Origin: Nannocystis exedens
Lineage (GTDB): Bacteria; Myxococcota_A; Polyangia; Nannocystales; Nannocystaceae
Direction of reading: 5' to 3'
Assembly: GCF_002343915.1 (NCBI RefSeq)
Contig: NZ_NETK01000001.1
Location: 6,586,001-6,650,000, forward strand
Length of the DNA stretch: 64,000 nucleotides
Shown here: positions 24,901-32,484 of the stretch, one piece after another
How the letters are laid out: every line of letters begins with the position of its first letter
Position numbering within the stretch: position 1 is the stretch's first letter
Made by a program: the position numbers and the translations under genes
The notes under the pieces: generated by a model
The model's database searches: none
What the model was told of the DNA's origin: nothing
What the model saw: only the letters and a program-made list of their open reading frames with translations

Positions 24901-25273
24901 CGGCTGCTACCAGGTGCGAGCCCGCGACGCGGAGGCGGGCGTGGCGATCTTGAAGGGCGTGCTCGAGCAGAAGCCGCAGAACATCGAGGCGCTGCGCTGC
25001 TATGCCCAGGGCCTCAAGCAGATCAGCGAATACGCCGACGCCGAGCGCTCCTTCGAACAATTGCTGGCCGCGACCGACGAGCGCAACCTGACGGCGCTGC
25101 TCGGGCTGGCCCAGGTCAACGAGGCGATGACCCGCTACGACCGCGCTGCCCATTATTATGAACGGGTGCTGCGCATCGACCCGGACAACAAGTCGGCGCA
25201 GGCTTTCTTCAACCGCTGGGCCGGCGGGGCGTCGCGGCTCCCGCCCACCGGCGGGGTCCAGCTCAAGCGCTGA
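21899..25273 (+). CDS. P-loop ATPase - Ser/Thr kinase - TM - TPR fusion
   Basis: A 1124-residue protein whose GTG start overlaps the previous stop. Domains in order: AAA-like ATPase (AAA_35 type) at about 1-370, with APRQSGKSS (Walker A, about 42) and VIFVDEID (Walker B, about 122); a short coiled coil (about 345-385, KRQQLEEEGRATSEVEAEIAALK split over it); a protein kinase domain from about 395 with GQGGFATVW, VALKVL, VHRDVKPSN (about 515), DFD in place of DFG (about 535) and a YAAPEV loop; an Ala/Pro-rich linker; one membrane helix (about 830-850); and a periplasmic TPR-like C-terminus from about 990. It may sense through the TPR or ATPase and signal by phosphorylation. Partner of the SIR2 protein by coupling. 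Confidence 0.8.
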   Translation: MTVENPYRAAGAFAGKAYIRRGADAELVEQIRDNQYYPYFAAPRQSGKSSLIARTMSSLPAPEFRCALVDLSPFVVRSYDDFWRQFLHEVARSANFDPAPIGKGDPRDVFKAWLSAFPGRLVIFVDEIDVLLHVECREQIFSKIRTFFNLRAHEEALQRLTFVLAGAAHSSRFISDPRWSPFNVAIEIALEDLTLAQVSQLASYLATAGAFAGPDLVARVFELTAGSVFLCQLVFEALWNRAARGARKLDASDVDAVVTTIVAESSRNIHFYNIFRLVTQDPRLAMLFRRLVDGEELGEEDRKELQLTGLCRGMDPFRNEVYARVFGAGGPLDLKVAGAKATLGRKLEAALTKRQQLEEEGRATSEVEAEIAALKREFREGAQLREGDVLARGRYRLLEPIGQGGFATVWHARDETAKREVALKVLHGQFAEDKTRRDRFFRGAWKMSELRHPAIVQVLEPYGEEAGRHYFVMEYMSGGTLHEAVLDKKLTHDQVVAGIVAVGQALVHAHERGLVHRDVKPSNVLLGEGGTAKLTDFDLVREQDASGSTRTGPMGSFIYAAPEVLNRPQDADHRADIYGLAMTAVFGLHGAELPLEVVRDADRFIDRLHCGGLMKDVLKKGVAWEIERRFRSAAEFTQALSTAWAETETEAAPPPVTQKQAMAPTWTAMFATLPLPESGPLAAAKPVAAAGAPGAAGPTGAGLESFTPIVEEVEDSDAAPVTAAPVTAAPSTPPPLAAAPRAPAARITAPPLREEAARAAEATLTTANLSATAVQATAAEMALADATVASAEIDAPERAPRQTTMLDARAAAQAQPMPPPGPVARAPGRGVYALLGLFASAALVLLAMQIAGPGLRETAEDERDSDDSRPLVPSTLQRSEGKKDAPSTTPAQPDTPEKQDDSGPRFEKIGPELPPATVTSAPPPATGDKPAELTTSGPEPGAETTDGATTTGEEQGPPDESATAGKAGGATTSKPSNDKPPTSPNPGQKRTKKSIEERIDDGCYQVRARDAEAGVAILKGVLEQKPQNIEALRCYAQGLKQISEYADAERSFEQLLAATDERNLTALLGLAQVNEAMTRYDRAAHYYERVLRIDPDNKSAQAFFNRWAGGASRLPPTGGVQLKR

Positions 25274-25544
25274 GCCCCGCGCCCGCCGTGCGGGCCCGCG
25301 AGGTCGCCGAGCCGCGAATCCGCCGCGCGCGCGCCGCGTCCTCGTCGCCGGCAGCACTCGCGGGTCGGGGGATTCACGGCGACGTGGTGACCACGACGGC
25401 CTCGCCGACCCACTCCGCACAATCGCGAGCGCGCCCCGACCTTCGCGCGCCCCGACCTTCGCGCGCCACGCGGCGCGAGCCGGTCGGGCGCGCACGCGAG
25501 CCGCGGCGATCCCGGCGAACGCGCGAATGCGCATTCTCGCCGCC

Positions 25545-25573
25545 TTGACACTCCCCGTAGCGCCTCCTAGCGT
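25545..25573 (+). promoter_or_regulatory. Sigma-70-type promoter TTGACA-17-TAGCGT
   Basis: Perfect TTGACA at 25545-25550, 17-bp spacer, TAGCGT at 25568-25573. It drives the 25614 gene with a leader of about 35 nt that includes GAGG. The remainder of the 25274-25613 gap shows only a short tandem repeat of CGCCCCGACCTTCG near 25434. Confidence 0.65.
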
Positions 25574-25613
25574 CGTCCCCTCTGCCAGCCGCGGGAGAGT
25601 TTGAGGTTTCGCC

Positions 25614-27110
25614 GTGCCCCGGACCGAGCTGAACATTCAGAGCACCGACTTGCAGCAATTCGCGCCCGGGCACGAATCCGTGACATTCGTGTACGACCCG
25701 CGCAACCCGAAGCATTTCGACACCTACGAGTTCGAGATCAGCGATCGCCAGGGCCGGGTCGTCTATCGCAACCGGACCGTGGGCCTCTACGACGGGACGC
25801 TGTGGGACGGCCGTGGCGATCACGCCGCGCCCGACGCTCCCATGCGCTTCGTCGGTCCGCTCGACTCGCCGTACCGCGCGCGGCTCTACGGCGTCGAGAA
25901 CCCGGCGCCGCCGGGCCTCTTCGCGGCCTCCCTCCATTTCTTCGCCAGCGCGAAGAACAAGGTGACCAGCCTGGTCAAGGACGCGCCGCCGGTGCCGACC
26001 CTCCATCAGGTCGCGGTGCTCTATCACTCGATCGAGCTCTCGCTGGGCGAGTGGCTCCCGACCGAGGAGGTGCAGCGGCTCGACGCCGCCGTCGCCGGGC
26101 TCGCGCCCACGTTCGCCGCGGCGACGCTGACCGACCCCGACATCATTCTCTGGACCTGGTACCGCCTCGGCGCGATGGGGTACTTCCCCGGCCCGCAGCC
26201 GTCGCCGCCGGCGCTGACCGCCGGCCTCGAGCTGGCGATCTTGCGCTACAAGCGGAACCATCCGGAGCTGTCGCGCCGGCTGTTTCAGTACGATCCGACC
26301 GGCAAGGACCTGCAGGCCCCGTGGGTCGACGCGCCGGGCGGGCTCAAGGCGATCACGCCGGAGCTGCTGGCCGCGCTGCACCGCGGCGATCACCACCGCC
26401 TCGACAGCGCCGGCAACGCGGCCGAGTACATCCTCGGCGACCCGCGCGTGTTCGCCGACGCCAACCGCGACGAGCGGCTCTACCTCGACGCCGACCGCTT
26501 TTACGTCGGCATCGACGCCGAGTTCAACACCGACCGCAAGGTTTCGGTCGAGCGGGCCTTCCTGCCGCGGCCGATGCTGCCGATCCGGGCGCAGGTCTAC
26601 CTGCAGGACAGCGCCGGTCAGCGCGCCCCCGCGCCGCGGTTCGGCTCGCTCGGCGACTTCCGGATCCGCTGGTCGTGGACCGATCGGGCGACGCGGGACA
26701 ACGGGCTGCCCACGGCCCAGCCCGATCGGCCGAGCCGCACCAAGGATTACGTCGACGCGGCCGTGCAGGCGGTCGGCGCGGCGGTCGCCAGCACGTATCA
26801 CAACGCGCGCTCGATCGTCGGCGGGATCGTCACCGGCATCGCCGTCAGCGACGCCTTCGCCGCGCTCCACGAGTGCGCGCCGTACCCGGCCGCGGCCGTG
26901 CCCACGGGCCTCGAGACCCGCCCGCGCATCCACGCGAATCAGCAGAGTTGCGCCCGGCAGACCGTCGTGTACCTCCACGCCTCGCGGGCAGCGAGGACGA
27001 CATCGCGGTCGCCGTCGTCCGGGGCGCCGCTGGTTCGCGAGCTCGATCCGCGGGCGAGCGGCGCGCCGCCGGGTCTGCTGCGGCGCGCCGTCCGTCACGA
27101 GGTCTCGTGA
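25614..27110 (+). CDS. Effector-module protein with peptidoglycan-binding-like segment; damaged 3' end
   Basis: A GTG-started frame of 498 residues with no signal peptide. The N-terminus is a beta-rich domain (VTFVYDPRNPKHFDTYEFEI) of a kind I associate with type VI secretion accessory and effector proteins. The middle has YFPGP and LELAILRYKRNHPEL, resembling a peptidoglycan-binding helix bundle, and a repeat AILRYKR. A beta domain follows (FRIRWSWTDR). From about 26990 the best coding frame jumps: LAGSEDDIAVAVVRG is in one frame, LVRELDPRASG in the original one. Coding-like fragments continue past the stop to about 27420, so the true C-terminus is probably frameshifted. Assignment to secretion is by context with the LysM protein nearby. 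Confidence 0.55.
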   Translation: MPRTELNIQSTDLQQFAPGHESVTFVYDPRNPKHFDTYEFEISDRQGRVVYRNRTVGLYDGTLWDGRGDHAAPDAPMRFVGPLDSPYRARLYGVENPAPPGLFAASLHFFASAKNKVTSLVKDAPPVPTLHQVAVLYHSIELSLGEWLPTEEVQRLDAAVAGLAPTFAAATLTDPDIILWTWYRLGAMGYFPGPQPSPPALTAGLELAILRYKRNHPELSRRLFQYDPTGKDLQAPWVDAPGGLKAITPELLAALHRGDHHRLDSAGNAAEYILGDPRVFADANRDERLYLDADRFYVGIDAEFNTDRKVSVERAFLPRPMLPIRAQVYLQDSAGQRAPAPRFGSLGDFRIRWSWTDRATRDNGLPTAQPDRPSRTKDYVDAAVQAVGAAVASTYHNARSIVGGIVTGIAVSDAFAALHECAPYPAAAVPTGLETRPRIHANQQSCARQTVVYLHASRAARTTSRSPSSGAPLVRELDPRASGAPPGLLRRAVRHEVS

Positions 27111-27420
27111 GGAGCGAGCCGTCACGTTGCGCCGCTGCGGGCGCCGGCGCCGCGGCCGCTGCTCGTGGCTCGGCCGCAGCGACCTGCAGCGAGTTGTGCT
27201 GCGACTCCGAGTTCTTCCGCCGGCACCTCCTGCGGCACGCCGAGCTCGGTGCGCTGCTGGATCTGCCGCGGCAGGTGCTCGACCGCTCACGCTGGCCGCG
27301 CCGCGAGCGGAGCATCTCGACCGCGAAGCGATGGCCGTCCGCGGGCCGTCGAAGTCGCGGGCGGAGGATGAAATTTTGGTAATCCCGGCGAGCATCACTT
27401 GCAGGCCGAGCCGTGCTGCG
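27111..27420 (+). pseudogene. Frame-broken continuation of the preceding gene
   Basis: Past the stop at 27110, two coding-like stretches appear in different frames: EFFRRHLLRHAELGALLDLP (about 27207-27266) and APRAEHLDREAMAVRGPS (about 27297-27350), the latter ending at 27421. Their codon bias matches real genes. They look like the rest of an ancestral longer effector C-terminus, or a separate small gene, broken by single-base changes. Confidence 0.35.
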
Positions 27421-27481
27421 ATATCTCCATAGCACGCGGTGCAAATCCGCGTGGGGTGTGGCGGGAGGTCCGTCACAGGTT

Positions 27482-27508
27482 CTGGAGTGGTCGGGCCGCC
27501 ATTCCGCA
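27482..27508 (+). promoter_or_regulatory. 27-bp element, copy 1
   Basis: Matches a second copy at 28106-28132 in 25 of 27 bases (shared core TGGTCGGGCCGCCATT). Both copies end exactly 31 nt before the start codon of a small membrane-protein gene, so it is probably a shared leader or operator element. Confidence 0.5.
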
Positions 27509-27539
27509 GATCGCAGGAGCGATCGCGGAAGACGATCCG

Positions 27540-27938
27540 ATGCAATTCGACCTGCTGGACCTCGTGTCCGCACCGACCCTCGTCGCCACCGTACTGGCGG
27601 GAGACGCGATCAGTCCGCTCGTGAAGCAGGCGGTCGCCATCCCTGTCCTCGTCGCCTTTTTGGCGCTCCTCTGGTTCGCGGTGCGCGCGCGGCACGGCGT
27701 CCGGCCGCGCTGGTTCGACAAGATGGCCGTGGCGACGCTGCTCGTGCTGGCCGTGCTCACGAAGCCGGACCGGACGCAGCATCTGCACGCGCTCCGCGCC
27801 GCGGCGTCGTTGAACGACCCGGTGCTCATCCACGGCGACTACCTGCTCGTTTCGGCCACCACCGGCGACGCGACCGTCGCGGTCGGTGTGTTCGGAAGGG
27901 TGTTCGTGTTTCAGCTCGAGCGAAGTCCGCCTCGCTGA
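27540..27938 (+). CDS. Small membrane protein, possible immunity protein
   Basis: A 132-residue protein. ATG 27540 is favoured because the 27-bp element lies 31 nt upstream, as at the next gene. Two membrane segments: about 28-48 (VKQAVAIPVLVAFLALLWFAV) and a second weaker one around 62-77 (MAVATLLVLAVL). The C-terminal half is soluble (HGDYLLVSATTGDATVAVGVFGRVFVF). I recognise no family. Position behind a decaying effector gene suggests an immunity or accessory membrane protein; this is inference. Confidence 0.5.
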   Translation: MQFDLLDLVSAPTLVATVLAGDAISPLVKQAVAIPVLVAFLALLWFAVRARHGVRPRWFDKMAVATLLVLAVLTKPDRTQHLHALRAAASLNDPVLIHGDYLLVSATTGDATVAVGVFGRVFVFQLERSPPR

Positions 27939-28105
27939 TGGCACGCCGCGGGCAATGAAGGCACCACGCGCTCCTCATCGTGCGCGTGGCTTTCGTCAGA
28001 GCCGAGGCCCAGCGAGATAGACTCACAGGCAATCAAGGGTGCGTCGGCGATCGGTTCGCCGGCGCAGGTTTGGGCGCACATCCCGTCCCGAGGCGGTCGT
28101 GGGCG

Positions 28106-28132
28106 CTGGAATGGTCGGGCCGCCATTTCGCA
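28106..28132 (+). promoter_or_regulatory. 27-bp element, copy 2
   Basis: Second copy of the element at 27482-27508 with two mismatches, again 31 nt before a start codon (GTG 28164). The remaining parts of the two leaders are unlike each other, so the match is not simply recent duplication of the whole region. Confidence 0.5.
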
Positions 28133-28163
28133 TGCCGCACTCTTGCGGCGGTGGAGGCGAACC

Positions 28164-28490
28164 GTGCAACAGGTCCATACCCCCGAGAACGCTCCCGCTC
28201 CGGCCGGCTGCGCGCTGCGACTGTTCTGGATGCTCCTCAGCAACGCGATCGTGTACGCGTCGCTGGCGGTGATCGCAATGGAGGGGGCTGCTTTCCCCTC
28301 ACCGCTCGACGGCGTCGTCTGGGTCACCGTCGTCCTCGGCATCCTCGCGCGACGGGTCGACATCACCCGCTGGAGCGGCACGACGGCCGCCGGCGAACCG
28401 GCGACGCTGGCCCACTGGCGGCGCTACACGGCGACCGTGGTCGTCGTGACCGCGGTCGCCTCGGTGCTCGCCCACGTCCTCGGCGAGTGA
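28164..28490 (+). CDS. Small three-helix membrane protein
   Basis: A 108-residue protein starting at GTG 28164, with TGGAGG 6 nt upstream. Three membrane segments: about 18-40 (LFWMLLSNAIVYASLAVIAM), 49-66 (VVWVTVVLGILA) and 86-104 (TATVVVVTAVASVLAHVLG). No family recognised. It shares the upstream 27-bp element with the other small membrane protein but the two proteins are not obviously homologous. It converges on the frameshifted LysM gene. Confidence 0.5.
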   Translation: MQQVHTPENAPAPAGCALRLFWMLLSNAIVYASLAVIAMEGAAFPSPLDGVVWVTVVLGILARRVDITRWSGTTAAGEPATLAHWRRYTATVVVVTAVASVLAHVLGE

Positions 28491-28505
28491 GAGCGGGCCG
28501 CGGCA

Positions 28506-29176
28506 CTAGAGCGGTTCGTCGCGGAAGAACCGGCCGCTCGCGGCCTGGGTCGGCAAGGGCTCGCGCTCGTCGTGGTAGCGCCGCAGGGCCGCGAGGAGCT
28601 GCGGGTCCTGGACGTCGCCGTTGACGGGCAGGCCGACCCGGCGCTGGAACGCCGCGACCGCGGCGCGCGTGCTCTCCTCGTCGCCGCAGGCGAACCCGAG
28701 GTTGCCGAGGCGGCCCTGCACCCCGCGGCGCACGTCGAGCGGATCGACGTGGCCGATCCGGATCTCGAAGCGCGTCCGCTCGGGGCCGATCTCGAGGATC
28801 GCGAGCTTCGCCGCCGGCGGGACGCCTCCTCGAGCACGCCGTCGGCGTCGGTGCGGCCGCGGCGGATCGCGCCGTCGATCGTGAGCTCGTAGTCTCGCTC
28901 GCGCTGGGGCACGTCGTCGACGAACACCTGCAGGCGCAGCAGCGCCGGGGTGCCGCGCTTGACGAAGCGGTGGACGTTGTCGGTCGCGACCTCCTCGTGG
29001 CGGACGCGCTTCTCCGGGATGAAGAGCACGTCGCCCGGCGCCAGGATGTTGGGGTCCTCGCGCTCCGCCTTGAGGCGCGCGTTCTCCGGATGGTTCCACA
29101 GGGTCAAGGGAAAGAACCCGTACGCATCGGCGATGCTCGAGACCCCTTCGCCAGGCGCCACGACGTGCTTCGGCAT
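28506..29176 (-). pseudogene. LysM / peptidoglycan-binding protein with one frameshift
   Basis: The 671 nt from ATG 29176 to the stop are one base short of 224 codons. The first part reads MPKHVVAPGEGVSSIADAYGF, a LysM-like fold with LWNHPENARL and ILAPGDVLFIPE, then a small carrier domain (DYELTIDG, RGRTDADGVLEE). Near 28818-28830 the frame changes and continues PPAAKLAILEIGPERT, LGNLGFACGDEE, AVAAFQRRVGLPVNG, a typical PG_binding_1 domain, ending RFFRDEPL. Proteins with this exact order are common beside type VI secretion VgrG/PAAR and effector genes. Either a single base was lost in the genome or in the assembly. Confidence 0.65.
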
Positions 29177-29476
29177 GCTGCGGCGCAGTGTAGGGCGCGC
29201 GCCGGAGGCCCGGCAACCGCGGCGGGGCCGCGCCTCGTCGGGATCAAATGCACGCACTGCGAGGCGCGTCGGCGGCGGCCCGAGGTCGGCGAGGGCGATC
29301 TCGACGCGAGCCTCGGACGCCGCGCGGACGAGCTCGGGGCCGCGGGTGATCACGACCGCCGCGAGCCGGGCTCGCGGCCAGGAGCGCGTCCGAGACGAGA
29401 TCGCGCGCGAGCGGGCGCGTCGACCCCCATGCTGCCGCGGATCGCGTGGGTTATAACGACCCCGGCGGAGGACTGC

Positions 29477-30040
29477 GTGAACGCGGCGACGAATCCGATC
29501 CTGGCGTCGGTCCAGGAGCTCCTGGACAGCCTCGACGACGAGACGTACCGCAACGTGGAGCTCAGCGTCCGCGACCACGCGGTCCACGGCCTGGGCGCGG
29601 AGATCAGCGTCGAGACCGAGCTGCACCTGATCCTGCTGTCGAAATACATGGCCGCGGCCGACGGGGTCAGCGGCGCCGAGGTCACCGGCCTCAAGCGATT
29701 GATGGATCGCCACGGGCTGCCCGAGGTCGCGCAGCGCCACCTGCTCGAGTTCGACGTGTCGATGGTCCGCCCCGAGCACGTGGCCGAGGTCGTGCAACCG
29801 CGCAGCTCGCTGGCGGTGTACATGCTGTCGGGCGGCACGCTGCTGGCCGCGCTCGACGGGCTGTCGGGCGCCGAGCGCTCGCGCGTGCGCGCCGTCGGCG
29901 AGCAACTCGGGCTGTCGGCGGAGCTGATCGAAGTGGTGCTGGCCGAGGCGTGCCTGACGGCCGCGGCGCTGCTGAAGGGCGACGAGGCGACGATCCAGCT
30001 GATCCGCCCGCTGCGCCACGCGATCTATCGCCTGGTCTGA
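29477..30040 (+). CDS. TerB-like helical protein
   Basis: A 187-residue cytoplasmic, all-helical protein. GTG 29477 is chosen for its GGAGG (29467-29471) 5 nt upstream; an ATG 48 bp upstream is in frame but less likely. LHLILLSKYMAAADGVSGAEV and the EVVLAEACLTAAALLKGD repeat the pattern of tellurite-resistance TerB / DUF533-like domains (acidic residue after AAADG). Such domains bind metal or membranes in stress systems. The assignment is moderate: the acidic ligands are present but the family is diverse. The stop is 10 bp upstream of a small frameshifted membrane gene. Confidence 0.5.
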   Translation: MNAATNPILASVQELLDSLDDETYRNVELSVRDHAVHGLGAEISVETELHLILLSKYMAAADGVSGAEVTGLKRLMDRHGLPEVAQRHLLEFDVSMVRPEHVAEVVQPRSSLAVYMLSGGTLLAALDGLSGAERSRVRAVGEQLGLSAELIEVVLAEACLTAAALLKGDEATIQLIRPLRHAIYRLV

Positions 30041-30050
30041 GGGACGCTCG

Positions 30051-30261
30051 ATGGCGGCCCAGGGGGTGCCGCTCGTGTGGGCGCTGGCGCTGCCCCACTC
30101 GTGGCAGGGCCGGTTCGGCTTCGTGGGCGGTGCTGTTCTCGGCGATGCTGCTGGCGACGTTCACGAGCCGCCGCCCGGCGAACGACAGCGGGGCCGTGGG
30201 CGCCCTCGTCGGGCTGGCGACGGCCGCCCTGCACTGCGTGTTCGTCGGCTGGCCGGGGTGA
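30051..30261 (+). pseudogene. Small membrane protein gene with one frameshift
   Basis: ATG 30051, 10 bp after the TerB-like stop, opens MAAQGVPLVWALALPHSWQG in one frame; from about 30121 the coding-like frame is another (AVLFSAMLLATFTSRR, then LVGLATAALHCVFVGWPG). Total length of 211 nt is one base more than 70 codons. Removing one G near 30120 gives a protein of about 69 residues with two membrane helices. Unknown family. Confidence 0.4.
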
Positions 30262-30506
30262 GCCGACGTCGGCGCCGGCGAGCCGCCCGTGCCCCGCCGA
30301 GCACGCGCGGAGGAGCGGGCGAGCCGAGCTTCGCCGTCCTCGAGGGTGACCCGATGAACATGCTCGAATAGGCAGATGGAGGAGGCTGCGCTGGCCGGCC
30401 CGGTCGGATGGGGCCGCGCGCGATGAATCCTCTCACCGTGCGGTAAGCGGCGCCGAGGAGGCAATGGAGGGCGGGTGCGGCGAAAGTTTTCCCGATTCGT
30501 AGGTCA

Positions 30507-30534
30507 TTGACAAACTTTTTTTTCAAACTAATGT
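30507..30534 (+). promoter_or_regulatory. Promoter TTGACA-16-TAATGT for a leaderless mRNA
   Basis: TTGACA at 30507-30512, an A/T-rich 16-bp spacer (unusual in this genome), TAATGT at 30529-30534, and the start GTG at 30541, six bases on. Transcription would start at or next to the start codon. The A/T-rich spacer could also be an operator site for the ArsR-type protein encoded next. Confidence 0.65.
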
Positions 30535-30540
30535 GCCCGT

Positions 30541-31155
30541 GTGCTCGACATCGCCGTCATCGACGATCCGGCGGCGGCCACGGTCGCCCTCGATCCGGTG
30601 CGGAGCAGGTTGCTGGCCGAGCTGGCCGAGCCTGCGTCCGCGGCCATCCTCGCGGCGCGGCTCGACATGCCGCGGCAGAAGGTCCACTACCACCTGCGCG
30701 CGCTCGCGGACCACGGCCTGGTGCGAGAGGCCGAGCAGCGGCGCTGGGGCGGCCTCACCGAGCGCCTGTTCGTCGCCACGGCCGGCTCGTACGTCGTCTC
30801 GCCCGGCGCGCTCGGGCCGGTGGCCGCCGATCCGCGGCGCACCACCGATCGGCTGTCGGCGGGCTACCTGATCGCCCTGGCGGCCCGGGTCGTGCGCGAG
30901 GTCGGGGCGCTGTGGCGCCGGGCCGTCGACGCCGACAAGCGGCTGGCGACGCTCTCGATCGACACCGAGGTCCGCTTCGCCTCCGCGGGCGAGCGCGCCG
31001 CGTTCACGAAAGATCTGACTCTGGCGATCACGACATTGGTCGCCCGTTATCACGACACCTCGGCGCCCGGCGGCCGCGACTATCGCCTGCTGGTGATGGC
31101 GCACCCCCGGCCCGCCGACGCAGCAAGAAAGGATTGCCATGCCAGTCAAGAATGA
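30541..31155 (+). CDS. ArsR-type HTH transcriptional regulator
   Basis: A 204-residue protein with an N-terminal winged helix-turn-helix: LDPVRSRLLAELAEPASAAILAARLDMPRQKVHYHLRAL (split here by reading positions about 18-56), then GLVREAEQRRWGG. This is the ArsR/HTH_20 type in which a helix follows the recognition helix QKVHYHLR. The C-terminal domain is helical (about 110-170) and probably senses a ligand or dimerises. It overlaps the next gene, a SRPBCC protein, by 17 nt, and the pair ArsR plus AHSA1/SRPBCC is a well-known arrangement. Probable autoregulation at the A/T-rich promoter. Confidence 0.8.
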   Translation: MLDIAVIDDPAAATVALDPVRSRLLAELAEPASAAILAARLDMPRQKVHYHLRALADHGLVREAEQRRWGGLTERLFVATAGSYVVSPGALGPVAADPRRTTDRLSAGYLIALAARVVREVGALWRRAVDADKRLATLSIDTEVRFASAGERAAFTKDLTLAITTLVARYHDTSAPGGRDYRLLVMAHPRPADAARKDCHASQE

Positions 31156-31960
31156 CACCGAGAAGCGATGGGTCGAGCTCGATGTTGTGTTCCCCGGGAC
31201 GCCGGAGCAGCTGTGGCGCGCGATGGCCACCGGGCCGGGCATCAGCGCCTGGTTCACCCCCACGACGGTCGACGAGCGGAAGGGCGGCGCGATCGCGTTC
31301 GACTTCGGCGGCGGCGCGGCGTCGCGGGGGACGATCACCGAGTGGCACCCGCCGTCGCGCCTTTGCTACGAGGAGCACGAGTGGAGCAGCGGCGCGCCGC
31401 CGGTGGCGACGGAGATCACCATTCGCGCCCGCTCGGGCGACGACTGCGTGGTCCGCATGGTCCACAGCCTGTTCACCACCGAGGACACCTGGGACGACGA
31501 GCTCGAGAGCTTCGAGGCCGGCTGGCCGGGCTTCTTCGAGGTGCTGCGCGCGTACCTGTCGCACTTCCCCGATCAGAAGGCCGTGGCGTTCGGCGCCTCG
31601 GGGGTGCATCCGGGGACGCATCACGACGCCTGGCGCGAGGTGAGCGCGGCGCTCGGGCTGTCCGGGCCCAATGTCGGCGAGCAGCGGTCGACGCCGGTCG
31701 ACGCGCCGACGCTCGTCGGCACGGTCGAGCGCGTGCAGCAGGGCATGAAGACCTGCGAGGTGATGCTGCGGCTCGAGCGGCCCGCGCCGGGCATCGCTCA
31801 GGTCGGGACCTACTCGTACGGCGGCAAGGCCCGCGCCGCGGTGAGCCTCTATTTCTACGGCGACCGCTCCGCCGAGGCCGCGGCCGAGGTCGAGCCGCAG
31901 TGGCGCGCGTGGATGGCGAAGCGGTTCCCCGAGAGCACGGGCGATTCGTCGCAGGCGTGA
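31139..31960 (+). CDS. SRPBCC (AHSA1-like) domain protein
   Basis: A 273-residue protein with an N-terminal START/AHSA1 lipid-binding fold: VELDVVFPGTPEQLWRAMATGPGISAWFTP, then ITEWHPPSRLCYEE and WDDELESFEAGWPGFFEVL, all diagnostic. The C-terminal 110 residues are an additional region of unknown type (VGTYSYGGKARAAVSLYFYG). Such proteins bind hydrophobic ligands or act as Hsp90-activator-like cofactors. Translation is coupled to the upstream ArsR-type regulator, and the two are likely regulator and effector of one response. No metal or enzyme motif is seen. Confidence 0.8.
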   Translation: MPVKNDTEKRWVELDVVFPGTPEQLWRAMATGPGISAWFTPTTVDERKGGAIAFDFGGGAASRGTITEWHPPSRLCYEEHEWSSGAPPVATEITIRARSGDDCVVRMVHSLFTTEDTWDDELESFEAGWPGFFEVLRAYLSHFPDQKAVAFGASGVHPGTHHDAWREVSAALGLSGPNVGEQRSTPVDAPTLVGTVERVQQGMKTCEVMLRLERPAPGIAQVGTYSYGGKARAAVSLYFYGDRSAEAAAEVEPQWRAWMAKRFPESTGDSSQA

Positions 31961-32017
31961 CCGCCGGGCGTCACGCGCTCTGGCATGAATGGCCGCGGTC
32001 CGACTGCGGCCACGCGT

Positions 32018-32141
32018 GCGACCGGCCCCGCGCGAGGCGGCGCCGGTGCGTCGTCCGGGCCGACCACGCGCACGACCACGGTCGCAGCCCGCGCGCGGCC
32101 ATGCGGGCGACCGCCCCCGCGCGAGGCGGAGCCGGTGCGTC
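32018..32141. repeat. 35-bp direct repeat
   Basis: Positions 32018-32052 and 32107-32141 match in 33 of 35 bases, 89 bp apart, in the gap between convergent genes. No gene is evident in 31961-32219. A run of seven T at about 32170 may contribute to termination of the SRPBCC transcript. Confidence 0.5.
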
Positions 32142-32219
32142 CGTGCGTGCACGCGCTGACGGGAGGACGTTTTTTTCCTGTCACCGCGCTCGCGCAGCTC
32201 CCCGTCGACGACGCAGCGA

Positions 32220-32432
32220 TCAGAACAGGGTGTAGACGAACGGCGCGACGTAGGCGAGGCCGCCGGTGAGCCACAGCAGCACGCCGGCGAGCAGCAGGAC
32301 GATGAGCAGGGGCGCGAGGACGAAGCGCGCGGGGTGGAGGAAGTGGAGGACGAGGCCGGCGATCGTCCGCAGGCGGGCGGCGAGGCGGCGCAGCAGGCCG
32401 GGACGCGGCGGACGGGTGACGGGGGCGTTCAT
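32220..32432 (-). CDS. DUF5989-like small membrane protein
   Basis: A 70-residue protein with a basic N-terminus (PPRPGLLRRLAARLR) and one membrane segment (about 38-58, VLAPLLIVLLLAGVLLWL), ending APFVYTLF. That terminal motif is characteristic of DUF5989 peptides, which are found beside NodU/CmcH carbamoyltransferases and SxtJ proteins. Here the carbamoyltransferase is the immediate upstream gene (52 bp), which supports the assignment. Function unknown, perhaps a membrane anchor of the carbamoyltransferase. Confidence 0.75.
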   Translation of the reverse strand: MNAPVTRPPRPGLLRRLAARLRTIAGLVLHFLHPARFVLAPLLIVLLLAGVLLWLTGGLAYVAPFVYTLF

Positions 32433-32484
32433 GCGGTCCTCGCAATCGTGAGCGCTTCGCCGGCGCCGACGAGAGACATGGCGC

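Noticed and set aside
21893..25636. 1247-codon open frame opposite the kinase fusion
   Set aside because: Entirely antisense to a protein with Walker, HRD and TPR features; composition of a shadow frame.
27939..28163. Antisense small frame sharing the 27-bp element (MAARPxQ start) as a gene
   Set aside because: In one copy it stops after a few codons; the other has no supporting features, so the element is better explained by the plus-strand genes.
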